Assembly (NCBI RefSeq): GCF_000478885.1
Contig: NC_022567.1
Span: 1,550,001 to 1,614,000 of the forward strand
Direction: 5' to 3'
Length of the DNA: 64,000 nt
Origin: Adlercreutzia equolifaciens DSM 19450
GTDB lineage: Bacteria; Actinomycetota; Coriobacteriia; Coriobacteriales; Eggerthellaceae
Positions 17,649-24,782 of this stretch are shown here, piece after piece. Both the position numbers and the translations under genes were made by a program. Numbering within the stretch: position 1 is the first letter of the stretch; each line of letters opens with the position of its first letter. A model generated the notes under the pieces. That model saw nothing but the letters and a program-made list of their open reading frames with translations, made no database searches and was not told where the DNA came from.

Positions 17649-17767
17649 TCTACCGACCACTTGCTCGAAACAGAGAGCGGGAACAGCCGCCCGGCTACCG
17701 CACATCGGCGGTGAAAGCACCTTGCGCGACTAACGACCCGTCGCTGACAAACCGAGGCGATCGCTCG

Positions 17768-18616
17768 TTACTCCACGGGATAGCTGCCGAGCACCTTAAC
17801 CTCACGCAACTTCAGCCGCAGGCAATCAAGGGCGGTCTGAACGTCGATATCATGCATCGACCCGTCAAGCTCAATGAAGAACATGTACTCTCCCAGCTGC
17901 TTTTTTGTCGGACGCGACTGCAGCATCGTCAGGTTGATGCCCGCGTAGGCGAATTCGGAAAGAATCATCTGCAGGGCGCCGGGCTTGTCCGCGCGCAAAA
18001 AGAGCGCCAGCGACGTCTTGTAGCGCGAACCCCGCAAAAGCTCGGCATCGACCAGGCGACCCACCAATGCGAAAGCGGTCTGGTTCTCGGGGTTGTCCTG
18101 TATCGACTCCGCGACCACGCGCGCGCCGTGCAACCGAGCGGCAAGGGGATTGCAGATGCCCGCCGTGGCAGGATCGCCGGCCGCCATCCGCGCGCTTTCG
18201 GCCGTTGAGGCCACGGAAAGCGTTGAAACGCCCTTAAAATGCTCCGCCAGAAAGCGGCGGCACTGCGCGATGCCCTGCGGATGGGAGGCGATCCTGCGAA
18301 TGTCGGATCGAGCGGCCTCGGGATGCATCGCCAGACAATGGCGCACATCGATCACCTCCTCGGCCAGGATAACCGAGTCGGTGCGGAAGGCGAAGTTGTC
18401 GAGCGTCGCCGTGACGGGGCCTTCCAGCGAATTCTCCTTGCCGACGACGCCGAAGCGCACCGTCCCATCGTCGACGCAATCGAAGACCTCGTCGAAAGAA
18501 GCGCACTCCACCAGATCGGGGTCGTCGATGCCGAGACGGGCGGCGAAACGCAAAGCCGCTTCGTTGCAGTAGGTTCCGGCCGGTCCTAAGAAGGCGATGG
18601 AGTTCTCGTAGCTCAT
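17768..18616 (-). CDS. pheA: Prephenate dehydratase, 282 aa
   Basis: This enzyme converts prephenate to phenylpyruvate in phenylalanine synthesis. The catalytic domain (residues 1-190) shows FLGPAGTYCNEAA at the N-terminus, the KENSLEGPVTATLD block and NPENQTAFALVG near residue 180. An ACT regulatory domain follows (about 200-275) with KPGALQMILSEFAYAGINLTMLQSRP, where phenylalanine would bind for feedback inhibition. Length is that of a stand-alone monofunctional enzyme with no chorismate mutase. The TRF motif normally found near residue 180 reads TAF here. No ribosome-binding site is visible before the ATG at 18616. It is monocistronic: the divergent nuclease gene lies upstream and element B downstream. 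Confidence 0.93.
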   Translation of the reverse strand: MSYENSIAFLGPAGTYCNEAALRFAARLGIDDPDLVECASFDEVFDCVDDGTVRFGVVGKENSLEGPVTATLDNFAFRTDSVILAEEVIDVRHCLAMHPEAARSDIRRIASHPQGIAQCRRFLAEHFKGVSTLSVASTAESARMAAGDPATAGICNPLAARLHGARVVAESIQDNPENQTAFALVGRLVDAELLRGSRYKTSLALFLRADKPGALQMILSEFAYAGINLTMLQSRPTKKQLGEYMFFIELDGSMHDIDVQTALDCLRLKLREVKVLGSYPVE

Positions 18617-18746
18617 GTTAAACCAATCTGTTGTGCGTCATTTGCGATGTCGCGCGCCAATCACTGCGCCACTAATCGCGAGCCGCGTCGCACGTCACTC
18701 GCGATGTTGCATGCCAGAGCGCGACGCCGCGTGTCGTCTGCGATCA

Positions 18747-18953
18747 TCATAGCGCGTCGGCGCCCGAACGGCTTTGAAACAGCCCCGTTCCGATCTCTTT
18801 CACGTGCTCTTCGGTTGCTGAGCCTTGGGCGAACACGACAGCATCAATAAAGCCTTTCCGGGATGCTTTTCCGGCAAAGCATCCTTCAGGGTACGTTATC
18901 CACCATCTCGAAACGACTTTCCACTCTTTCGTCATCTCGTCTACTCTCATTCT
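18747..18953 (-). pseudogene. Possible small ORF or gene remnant (about 66-70 aa)
   Basis: A short leftward frame begins at an ATG near 18950 (MRVDEMTKEWKVV, preceded by GGCGAGA) and ends at 18747. The composition looks protein-like (SRWWITYPEGCFAGKASRKG, AQGSATEEHVKEI), unlike the Arg/Pro-rich shadows common here, but codon use lacks the strong GC3 of the neighbours and the hairpin at 18861-18884 lies inside it. It could be a decayed fragment of a transferred gene. Weak evidence. Confidence 0.22.
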
Positions 18954-19035
18954 CGCCAAATTCGCGTTGAAACCGCATTGATGTCTCGTTAAATTCCCGA
19001 TTTACCAAGAGTTTTGCACATTATTTCAAATCGTA

Positions 19036-19063
19036 TTGACACGGAATTGAGACCTGGTATCGT
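19036..19063 (+). promoter_or_regulatory. Promoter giving a leaderless transcript
   Basis: TTGACA (19036-19041) is spaced 16 bp from TATCGT (19058-19063). The expected transcription start, six to eight bases after the -10, coincides with the ATG at 19070. No Shine-Dalgarno sequence is present, which fits leaderless translation. Confidence 0.6.
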
Positions 19064-19069
19064 GGGCTC

Positions 19070-20050
19070 ATGGAATGCACGCTAGCACATAAAAGCTCCC
19101 TTGAACTATGGTCACATATGGCCGAAACCAATGCTGCGCCCACATGCTACGACCGGACGCTCAAGTCCAAGAAGGCCGCCGTCGGCGTTGCGGCGAAGGA
19201 TGTTGATTTCTGGCTGAATCGAGGAGGCTTCTTCACCGAACCGCTTCACATTGCCGTCGGGTCTCCATCCGAGCGCTGCCGCGTCTTGCGCTGCGTTTCC
19301 CACATCGATCGCCAGCTCGGCAACAAAGGCACGGTATGGGGAATTGCCCCTAAGCTTGCCACAGTTTCACCGGCAATGTGCCTGGCGCAGTTCGCCGGCG
19401 AGCTGCCTCTCGCGCAACTCACTGAGCTCGCATGCGCCCTGAGCGGCAACTACCGCTTCGCCTCCAAACCCGAAGACGTTGTCACCTCGGCAGTACCGCT
19501 CACATCGTTGCGAGAGATGCGTGCGTTCCTTCACGCTCATCAGCAAATTCGTGGAGCATCGAAGGCGCTCAGGGCCATCGATCTCGCCATCGACCACCTG
19601 GGTTCCCCCTATGAGACCATTCTCTATCTGCTTCTCTGCCTGCCCCGCAAGCTTGGAGGCTACGGTCTTCCTAAGCCCGTTGCCAACCGATCGATCATGC
19701 CCAAGTCCCGCGATGCTCACCTCGTTGCCCAACGCGATTTTTACCCAGATTTGCTCTGGCCCGACAAGCAGCTCATCGTCGAATACGACAGCTTCAAGCA
19801 CCACAGTGCACCGGAGCAGACAGAGCATGACGCCCGAAGGCGCAACGACCTCGAGTCCATCGGCTATCGCGTCATGGTCGCCAACCGCTCCATCGTCTCC
19901 TCCGCCGCACTGTTTTCTCAATTCGCAGACAAGGTCCGCCGTGAACTTGGCGCGCGAAGCCGTCCGGAGACGGAACACTGCCGAAATAGCCGAACGCAGC
20001 TTCGCAAATTGCTTCTTGCGCCCGATTCGATTGCGGAGCTTTGGAGATAA
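19070..20050 (+). CDS. DUF559-like / PD-(D/E)XK-fold endonuclease-like protein, 326 aa
   Basis: The N-terminal two-thirds (WLNRGGFFTEPLHIAVGS and on) resembles the winged-helix-plus-sensor part of AbiEi-like or 'DUF559' proteins. The C-terminal part contains YPDLLWPDKQLIVEYDSFKHH followed by a Lys/Arg-poor helix and YRVMVANRSIV. The Asp...Glu-x-Asp spacing is that of Vsr-like or DUF559 restriction-fold nucleases (PDLLW and VEYDS as metal ligands). No membrane segment. Codon use is less GC-biased than in neighbouring genes (many CTC/TCC but also CAT, AAA, TTT), which suggests later acquisition. It is solitary, transcribed opposite to its neighbours, and bracketed by repeat elements B and C. 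Function is unknown; a defence or mobile-element role is possible but unproven. Confidence 0.75.
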   Translation: MECTLAHKSSLELWSHMAETNAAPTCYDRTLKSKKAAVGVAAKDVDFWLNRGGFFTEPLHIAVGSPSERCRVLRCVSHIDRQLGNKGTVWGIAPKLATVSPAMCLAQFAGELPLAQLTELACALSGNYRFASKPEDVVTSAVPLTSLREMRAFLHAHQQIRGASKALRAIDLAIDHLGSPYETILYLLLCLPRKLGGYGLPKPVANRSIMPKSRDAHLVAQRDFYPDLLWPDKQLIVEYDSFKHHSAPEQTEHDARRRNDLESIGYRVMVANRSIVSSAALFSQFADKVRRELGARSRPETEHCRNSRTQLRKLLLAPDSIAELWR

Positions 20051-20381
20051 GTTTTTGGAATTCGACAAGTATGCATCGCGTCAATCGCCGAGAACGAATG
20101 CAAGCGGGTACGTATCGGAAACATGGCAGGTAGATGCCACTTCGACCCCGAAATGGCTCAACCCCCTCCTATCTTTCTGGCCATTTCTAGGTTAAAGTGG
20201 CATTTTCGAGGGATTTCCCCTCAGCAAGTCGACCATTTCGGGGTCGAAGTGGCATTCACTTGCGGATTTTAAAAAGTGCAGGATCGGGCGCGTCGGATGG
20301 TGAGGGCAATTGGGCGACTGCGGGGATCGGACGGCTGCGAGAGCGCACCGGTCGGCTAGGGGCGCGGCACGCAGGGGCGCG
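20051..20381. other. Convergent intergenic region with element C
   Basis: These 331 bp lie between the end of the nuclease-like gene and the end of mntP. The region holds element C (20135-20254). The remaining 20255-20381 is GC-rich with no gene and no clear terminator for either flanking gene, so the element itself may fold to stop transcription from both sides. Confidence 0.5.
20135..20254. repeat. Palindromic intergenic element, copy C
   Basis: Motifs lie at 20135-20156 (forward, TGCCACTTCGACCCCGAAAT and on), 20181-20202 (reverse, core) and 20233-20254 (reverse, identical to the third motif of A and B). The outer motifs are perfect 22-bp inverted repeats. The core from about 20165 to 20208 matches the reverse complement of B's core at 38 of 44 positions, by hand alignment. 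Confidence 0.87.
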
Positions 20382-21023
20382 TTAGCCGGCGAGGTGCTCG
20401 ATGAGGATTTTCAGGCCGATGAGGATGAGGACGATGCCGCCGGCGATGGTGGCGGGCTTTTCGAAACGCGAGCCGAACTGGTTGCCGACCACTACGCCGA
20501 CAAGCGACAGCGCGAAAGTGGTGACACCGATGATCGCGATGGCGACCCAAATGTTCACTCCGAGGAAGGCAAACGTGATGCCCACAGCCAAGGCATCGAT
20601 GCTCGTGGCGATGGCGAGCATGACAAGCTCGCGATAATCGAGGGGCGGGGCGATCGGCGCCTGCCGCGCCGCCTCGGGATCGTCGCAATCGGCGCCTCCG
20701 CGGCGTTGGCACGTCGCGCAATCGCGCCCGCACACGCACGGGGAGTCCTCCTCGTGGAAGGCGTCCCAGAGCATCTTGCCGCCGATGAAGGCGAGAAGCC
20801 CGAAAGCAATCCAGTGATCGACGGCGGTGATGGTGCTGGCGAACAGCGAGCCTGCGGCCCAACCGATAAGCGGCATGAGCGCCTGAAAGCCCCCGAAGAA
20901 CAGGGCGATCACCAGCGCATCGCGCCAACGTATCTTCCGCATGCCGAGGCCTTTGCAGATGGCCACGGCGAACGCGTCCATGGAAAGCCCGACGCCCGTC
21001 AGGAACAACTCGATGAAACCCAC
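20382..21023 (-). CDS. mntP: Manganese efflux pump MntP, 213 aa
   Basis: This six-helix inner-membrane exporter protects against Mn(II) excess. The two-fold repeat is clear: MDAFAVAICKGLGMRK in the first half and SIDALAVGITFAFLGV in the second, with the conserved Asp residues of the transport path. Helices 3 and 4 are separated by an insertion of about 35 residues rich in Cys (CVCGRDCATCQ and a further Cys, residues 95-112), which is not part of the core family. The start is a GTG at 21023 after GAAAGGG. It lies 18 bases downstream of the mutY-like gene and is likely co-transcribed. No manganese riboswitch is recognisable, as there is no room between the genes. Confidence 0.93.
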   Translation of the reverse strand: MGFIELFLTGVGLSMDAFAVAICKGLGMRKIRWRDALVIALFFGGFQALMPLIGWAAGSLFASTITAVDHWIAFGLLAFIGGKMLWDAFHEEDSPCVCGRDCATCQRRGGADCDDPEAARQAPIAPPLDYRELVMLAIATSIDALAVGITFAFLGVNIWVAIAIIGVTTFALSLVGVVVGNQFGSRFEKPATIAGGIVLILIGLKILIEHLAG

Positions 21024-21041
21024 AGCGAACCCTTTCTTCCC

Positions 21042-21935
21042 TCAGGGGGTCAACGTATCGTTTTCCTCGCGGAAGAAGCCCTCGGCGAGGAGGTCGGCGA
21101 CGATGGAATCGAAGAGCGGAGGCTCCACCTCGGGACGACCGGCAGCGAGCTCAGCCGTGTTCAGGTCGGCGAGCACGACCGCGCGGGAGACGCCCTCGGG
21201 AGCGGCGAGCACGCGGCGGATGATCCAGGCGCGCTTCTGGCGGCGGGAGCCCTCGAAGGCCGACTGGCGGCTGTGACCGGCGCTGCGCCGAGAGGGATTC
21301 GGCACCGTGGCCTTCAGATGCGCGCCGTAGTCGAGCAGGCCGTAGTACCAGCGGCGCGGATCGGCTGCGGCGGCCGGGTGGAAAGCGGCGGCCTCGACCA
21401 GGGGCAAAAGAACCTTGTCGCTTACGGCCTCCTCTTCGGGAAAGAGCTCGTGCAAAAACACCGAGCGCACGTTGGTCTCCAGATAGACGGCCGGCCGCTG
21501 ATAGGCGAAGGCCACCACCCCCGCCGCCGTAGCCGGACCGATGCCAGGCAGCGCCAGCAGCCCCTCGTAGGTTTCCGGAAGCCGACCGGCCCCCTCGGCG
21601 GCGCACCTGTCGGCCGTGCGCTTGAGCGCCAGGGCGCGGCGGTTGTAGCCGAGGCCCTGCCACAGCTCGAGCACATCGGGCACAGCGGCGGCCGCCAGGG
21701 CATCCACCGTGGGAAACGCCGACAGGAACCGCTCCCAGAAGCGTCCGACGCGTGTCACCTGGGTCTGCTGAAGCATGATCTCCGAGACGAGCACCGCGTA
21801 AGGATCGTCCACATGGCGCCAAGGCAGATCGCGGTACAGCTCGTCTCCCTTGGCGAGCATCGAGGTCACAAAGTCATCGAGGGCCGGCCCCTCGCAGGGC
21901 CAATCTATCGGTTCTGCATTCTTGCGGCGGACCAC
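21042..21935 (-). CDS. MutY-like A/G-specific adenine glycosylase lacking the Fe-S cluster, 297 aa
   Basis: This HhH-GPD base-excision glycosylase belongs to the MutY branch. LPWRHVDDPYAVLVSEIMLQQTQVTRV is the MutY hallmark, with the catalytic Glu of SEIMLQQT at about residue 52. LWQGLGYNRRALAL and the hairpin LPGIGPATAAGVVAFA follow. Two departures are clear. The catalytic block that normally reads DGNVxRV reads ETNVRSV (about 152-158), and the segment after DYGAHLK has none of the four cysteines that bind [4Fe-4S]. The C-terminal NUDIX-like 8-oxoG recognition domain is absent; a short winged-helix-like end (VVLADLNTAEL and on) takes its place. It starts with GTG at 21935 after AAGGAGG. Cluster-less MutY proteins are known, but activity with Glu in place of Asp is uncertain. 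Confidence 0.85.
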   Translation of the reverse strand: MVRRKNAEPIDWPCEGPALDDFVTSMLAKGDELYRDLPWRHVDDPYAVLVSEIMLQQTQVTRVGRFWERFLSAFPTVDALAAAAVPDVLELWQGLGYNRRALALKRTADRCAAEGAGRLPETYEGLLALPGIGPATAAGVVAFAYQRPAVYLETNVRSVFLHELFPEEEAVSDKVLLPLVEAAAFHPAAAADPRRWYYGLLDYGAHLKATVPNPSRRSAGHSRQSAFEGSRRQKRAWIIRRVLAAPEGVSRAVVLADLNTAELAAGRPEVEPPLFDSIVADLLAEGFFREENDTLTP

Positions 21936-21991
21936 AGATCCCGTCCTCCTTCATCGGTCGTCTTCACACGGAAGCAGAGCTCCCGACAGAA

Positions 21992-22017
21992 AACGGGCGG
22001 GTCCGCGCCCGCCCGTT
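21992..22017 (-). terminator. Rho-independent terminator after the AAA-like gene
   Basis: On the minus strand, AACGGGCGGG pairs with CCCGCCCGTT across a 6-base loop, then TTTC. It starts about 22 bases after the stop codon at 22040 and just upstream of the mutY-like gene. Confidence 0.85.
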
Positions 22018-22039
22018 CAATTCGGCAAACAACCACCGG

Positions 22040-23470
22040 CTATCCCACCAAGTCGTTCAAATCGCCCAAGGAGGCGGAGAAGTCGGAGACGACGAGGCGC
22101 TCGAGCTCGGCGTACTCGGCGGAATCGAGCGGCTGGTAGGCGGCGAGCTTGTCGAAGAGGTTCTCCCGGGACACCGGAATGTAGCGGCGCTCCACAAGGC
22201 CCTGCTTGTAGGCTTCCTCGATGGCCTCGCGGGCCGCCATGTAGATGTCGTAGCGCGGCAGGTTCGCCGAAAGGCGCACCAGCTCGTCGCGGCTCACCGA
22301 TCGGATGGAGGGATGGTCGCGAGCGATATCCATCCAAATGTCGGCGCGCTCCTCAGCGGTGGGATAGTCGATATCGACGCAGGTGAGGGGGAACAAAAGC
22401 TCCGTGAAGAACGGATCGATGGCCTCGAGCGACGAGGCGGAGGCCAGCACGTAGACGTCGGGGTTCTCCACCGCCTGGCGGATGAGGTTCACCGCCTCCC
22501 GTGCGCCCCGGGACATGGCGGCCATGAAGAAGCCCGCCATATCGTCGGCGGCATCGATGACCGGCGCTCCCCACAGATCGAGATCCTCCAGCACCAGGAT
22601 GCCCGGACCCGCAAAGCCGTGGCGCAGGCTGGCGAGCTTCTCGGCATCGGTGGCCTGGGCGCTGACGCAGAGCATGGGCACGCCTTGGAAGGTCTCCTCC
22701 ATGCGCATGCGGATGGCCGGTAGTCCCAGCTCCCCCACCGTGGCCAGCATGAAGCGGCTCGCATCCTCCCGGGCCGGCGAGCAGAACAGGAGGCTGTCGA
22801 CGACCGGCATGGCGTCCAGCCCGTGGCGGGAGTTCAGCATAGCGACGAAATCGTCGAACTCGGGAGTGCCGGCCAGGCCCACGCCCAGAGAGCGCATGCG
22901 CGCCACGGCGGCGCCGTAGCCGGAGATGCTGTCATAGGAGAAGATATCGACGGGCTGGGAGGCCTCATCCCCTGCCGGAGCGGCCCCCGACGGCGCCGCC
23001 AGCGCCTCGGCCTGGGCCATGGCCGCGTCCTCGCCGTGAACGGCGGCGGCCATCATCGGCCCCACCATTTCCATGAAGTCGCCGGAAAGGGCCTCAGTCA
23101 TTTCCATGAGATCGTCGCCGGAAAGACCGATGCCCTCGAGGCGCTCCATGGCGAGCACCTGCAGCTGCTCCACACAGGCCTGCACCTCGTCGTCGGACAG
23201 GTAGGGCTCGAGCCGCTCGAAAATGTACTCGGCCAGAGCGCGCTCCTTGGTGGAGCAGGCCACGCGCCATGCCTGCTTGAGACCCATGATAGCGTCCTCG
23301 GAGGGGGCGTCACTGTGCTCGGCGGCCTGCTCGAAGGCGGCCAGGTACAGATGGAGCCCGAGGCGCGCGTCGCCGGCCTCGCAGGCGGCCACCGCGCGGG
23401 ACAGGTAGTTTTCCGGAGTGCCCGCGCCGTCGTCGCGGGAATTAGGGGATGTGTTGATATTCTCTAACAT
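22040..23470 (-). CDS. Degenerate AAA+-like protein, 476 aa
   Basis: The C-terminal two-thirds follows the AAA+ plan. VVDSLLFCSPAREDASRFML stands where Walker A should be (about residue 228), GILVLEDLDLWG is a Walker B-like block (about 292), and NPDVYVLASASSLEAIDPFF occupies the sensor 1 position. YPTAEERADIWMDIARDHPSI with LVRLSANLPRYDIYMAAREA forms the typical AAA lid. The Walker A has no Gly-Lys-Thr, so ATP binding is doubtful. The N-terminal third is helical, TPR-like and acidic (AAVACEAGDARLGLHLYLAAFEQA). The start ATG has GAGAGG upstream. It has its own promoter with a palindromic operator (23527-23555) and a strong terminator, so it is monocistronic. Cellular role unknown. Confidence 0.75.
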   Translation of the reverse strand: MLENINTSPNSRDDGAGTPENYLSRAVAACEAGDARLGLHLYLAAFEQAAEHSDAPSEDAIMGLKQAWRVACSTKERALAEYIFERLEPYLSDDEVQACVEQLQVLAMERLEGIGLSGDDLMEMTEALSGDFMEMVGPMMAAAVHGEDAAMAQAEALAAPSGAAPAGDEASQPVDIFSYDSISGYGAAVARMRSLGVGLAGTPEFDDFVAMLNSRHGLDAMPVVDSLLFCSPAREDASRFMLATVGELGLPAIRMRMEETFQGVPMLCVSAQATDAEKLASLRHGFAGPGILVLEDLDLWGAPVIDAADDMAGFFMAAMSRGAREAVNLIRQAVENPDVYVLASASSLEAIDPFFTELLFPLTCVDIDYPTAEERADIWMDIARDHPSIRSVSRDELVRLSANLPRYDIYMAAREAIEEAYKQGLVERRYIPVSRENLFDKLAAYQPLDSAEYAELERLVVSDFSASLGDLNDLVG

Positions 23471-23526
23471 GGCCGTTACCTCTCAAATGCTGGGGGCTTT
23501 CAGGGCCCCGATCGTGTTCTGCCGCC

Positions 23527-23555
23527 ATTTTATCGTACATAAGTACGATTGCCAA
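23527..23555 (-). promoter_or_regulatory. Promoter with operator palindrome filling the -35/-10 spacer
   Basis: On the minus strand TTGGCA (23555-23550) and TAAAAT (23532-23527) are exactly 17 bp apart. The spacer is almost wholly the inverted repeat ATCGTAC-N4-GTACGAT (23532-23549). A repressor bound there would block RNA polymerase. The CGTAC-N4-GTACG core has the spacing of Gram-positive LexA boxes (CGAAC-N4-GTTCG) but different bases. The start codon lies 57 bp downstream of the -10. Confidence 0.7.
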
Positions 23556-23686
23556 GAGTATTTTCGTATTTCGCGGGAGAAAATTTATCGGCCGCCGCGC
23601 CACCATTGCGCCCCGCTAGCGCGCACCACCGCCGCTGCCGCCGCGCGACCGCTGCCATCCCCGCTTCGCAACTATCCTCGCGCGCC

Positions 23687-24544
23687 CTACCATTCCAAGA
23701 TATCGTAGCCCTGAGCGTTGGCCGTGCGCGTAAGGGGCCGATCCGGCGTGACCGCGTAGGCGCTCTTCGCAGCGGCCAGCATGGCCCTATCGGAATGATG
23801 GTCGCCGTAGGCCCAGGCGAGCTCCCAGCCGTCCGCGCCGAACAGCTCGTCGCACAGGCGACGGAGCACCACCACCTTCTCGGGGCCCTCGATGGGCTCG
23901 CCCTCCACCTCGTCGGTGTAGTTGCCCTGGAAGTCGACCCTCATGCGCGTGGCGATGGCGTACTGGATGGGGCGGCGCTCCATGGCCGCGGCGATGATGG
24001 GCTCGAAGGTGGCCGACACGCACACCACGGCATGCCCCGCCTCCTCGTGGGCCGCCATCTCGGCCTCGGCATCGGCGCGAAAACGCCGGTCGATGACCTG
24101 GTCGTAGAAGTCGCGCAGAAACCCGTTCACCTCCGCGACCGGCCGCCCCGCGAACGCGCGGAACACCAGCCCCCGCACCCAGGCCTCGTTCTGGGGCAGG
24201 CGCGTCTTGTAGGCGAAGGCCCAGCTGAGAATGCGGGCCACCACCGAGGGCGACAGCATGCGCCGGCGCACCAGATAGCGTACGAGCATGACCGGCGAGT
24301 TGCCCTGGATGCACGTGCCATCGAAATCGAAGGCCGCCACCTGGACTTTCCCCTCGGCGTTGCGCGCAATCGGCCCGTCCATGAGTCGGACGGCGCCCAA
24401 GGCGTCGGGGGTCACGCGACGCACCCCGGCGGGAAGCGGCCCGGTCTCGCCGCGAAAAGCCGCGTCGTCGGGAATTCTCACATAGGTGCTCGCCTGGGGC
24501 ATAATCACTCGCTCGTCCTCCAGCTGTGCGGTCAGGTTCGTCAA
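23687..24544 (-). CDS. HAD-superfamily (IB, phosphoserine-phosphatase-like) hydrolase, 285 aa
   Basis: This is a Mg-dependent phosphatase fold. Motif I is AAFDFDGTCIQGNS (nucleophile Asp near residue 72). Motif II is VVCVSATFEPII, with the Ser of the phosphate site. The conserved Lys is probably in GPEKVVVLRRL, and motif III is AYGDHHSDRAML. A helical cap (LVRYLVRRRMLSPSVVARILSWAFAYK and on) follows motif I, as in HAD-IB enzymes acting on small phosphorylated metabolites or phospholipid intermediates. The N-terminal 60 residues are outside the family core and look disordered. I use the TTG at 24544 (GAGG six bases upstream); an ATG 14 codons in is an alternative. It has 142 bp of GC-rich, apparently empty DNA downstream and is not clearly in an operon. 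Confidence 0.85.
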   Translation of the reverse strand: MTNLTAQLEDERVIMPQASTYVRIPDDAAFRGETGPLPAGVRRVTPDALGAVRLMDGPIARNAEGKVQVAAFDFDGTCIQGNSPVMLVRYLVRRRMLSPSVVARILSWAFAYKTRLPQNEAWVRGLVFRAFAGRPVAEVNGFLRDFYDQVIDRRFRADAEAEMAAHEEAGHAVVCVSATFEPIIAAAMERRPIQYAIATRMRVDFQGNYTDEVEGEPIEGPEKVVVLRRLCDELFGADGWELAWAYGDHHSDRAMLAAAKSAYAVTPDRPLTRTANAQGYDILEW

Positions 24545-24669
24545 AATTTGCCTCGCCTATGATAGCCGACCCGGCACGACCCCGCCCGTCCTGCGACGTT
24601 TCTGCAGGAAACTTTTACGGAATTGAAGGAATGGAGCCGTCTCGTCGAAGAACGGCTTCGCGCCTGCTC

Positions 24670-24695
24670 CCGTAGGGGGCGACCCTGATCGTCCC
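24670..24695. repeat. Dispersed palindrome, intergenic copy
   Basis: CCGTAGGGGGCGACC followed by CTGATCGTCCC. This is a diverged member of the CCCGTAGGGGCGACC family, in opposite orientation to the copy 28 bp to its right. Confidence 0.6.
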
Positions 24696-24722
24696 TGTTC
24701 AGGTGCGGTGGCCTCGCTTGCG

Positions 24723-24750
24723 GAGGGCAGACCAAGGTCTGCCCCTACGG
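24723..24750. repeat. Dispersed palindrome, intergenic copy after the ABC exporter operon
   Basis: GAGGGCAGACC-AA-GGTCTGCCCC followed by TACGG. GGGCAGACC and GGTCTGCCC pair perfectly with an AA loop. It lies 33 bp past the stop codon of the leftward ABC transporter gene and probably acts as its terminator stem; no U-run is present. Confidence 0.65.
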
Positions 24751-24782
24751 ATGGGGTGTGCGAGAAAAGCGCGGAATGCGCA

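Larger units (their letters stand above)
18617..19069. other. Divergent intergenic region pheA / DUF559-like gene
   Basis: These 453 bp hold both promoters. Near pheA, two related sequences (GTGCGTCATTTGCGATGTCG at 18633 and GCACGTCACTCGCGATGTTG at 18690, about three-quarters identical) lie 57 bp apart and could be repeated operators. A perfect 9-bp hairpin, GGATGCTTT / AAAGCATCC with a 6-base loop, lies at 18861-18884. The segment 18960-19069 is AT-rich and contains the listed promoter. Confidence 0.45.

Noticed and set aside
8140..20254. Elements A-C as a CRISPR array
   Set aside because: Copies are kilobases apart, contain internal inverted repeats, and have no regularly spaced unique spacers or cas genes nearby.
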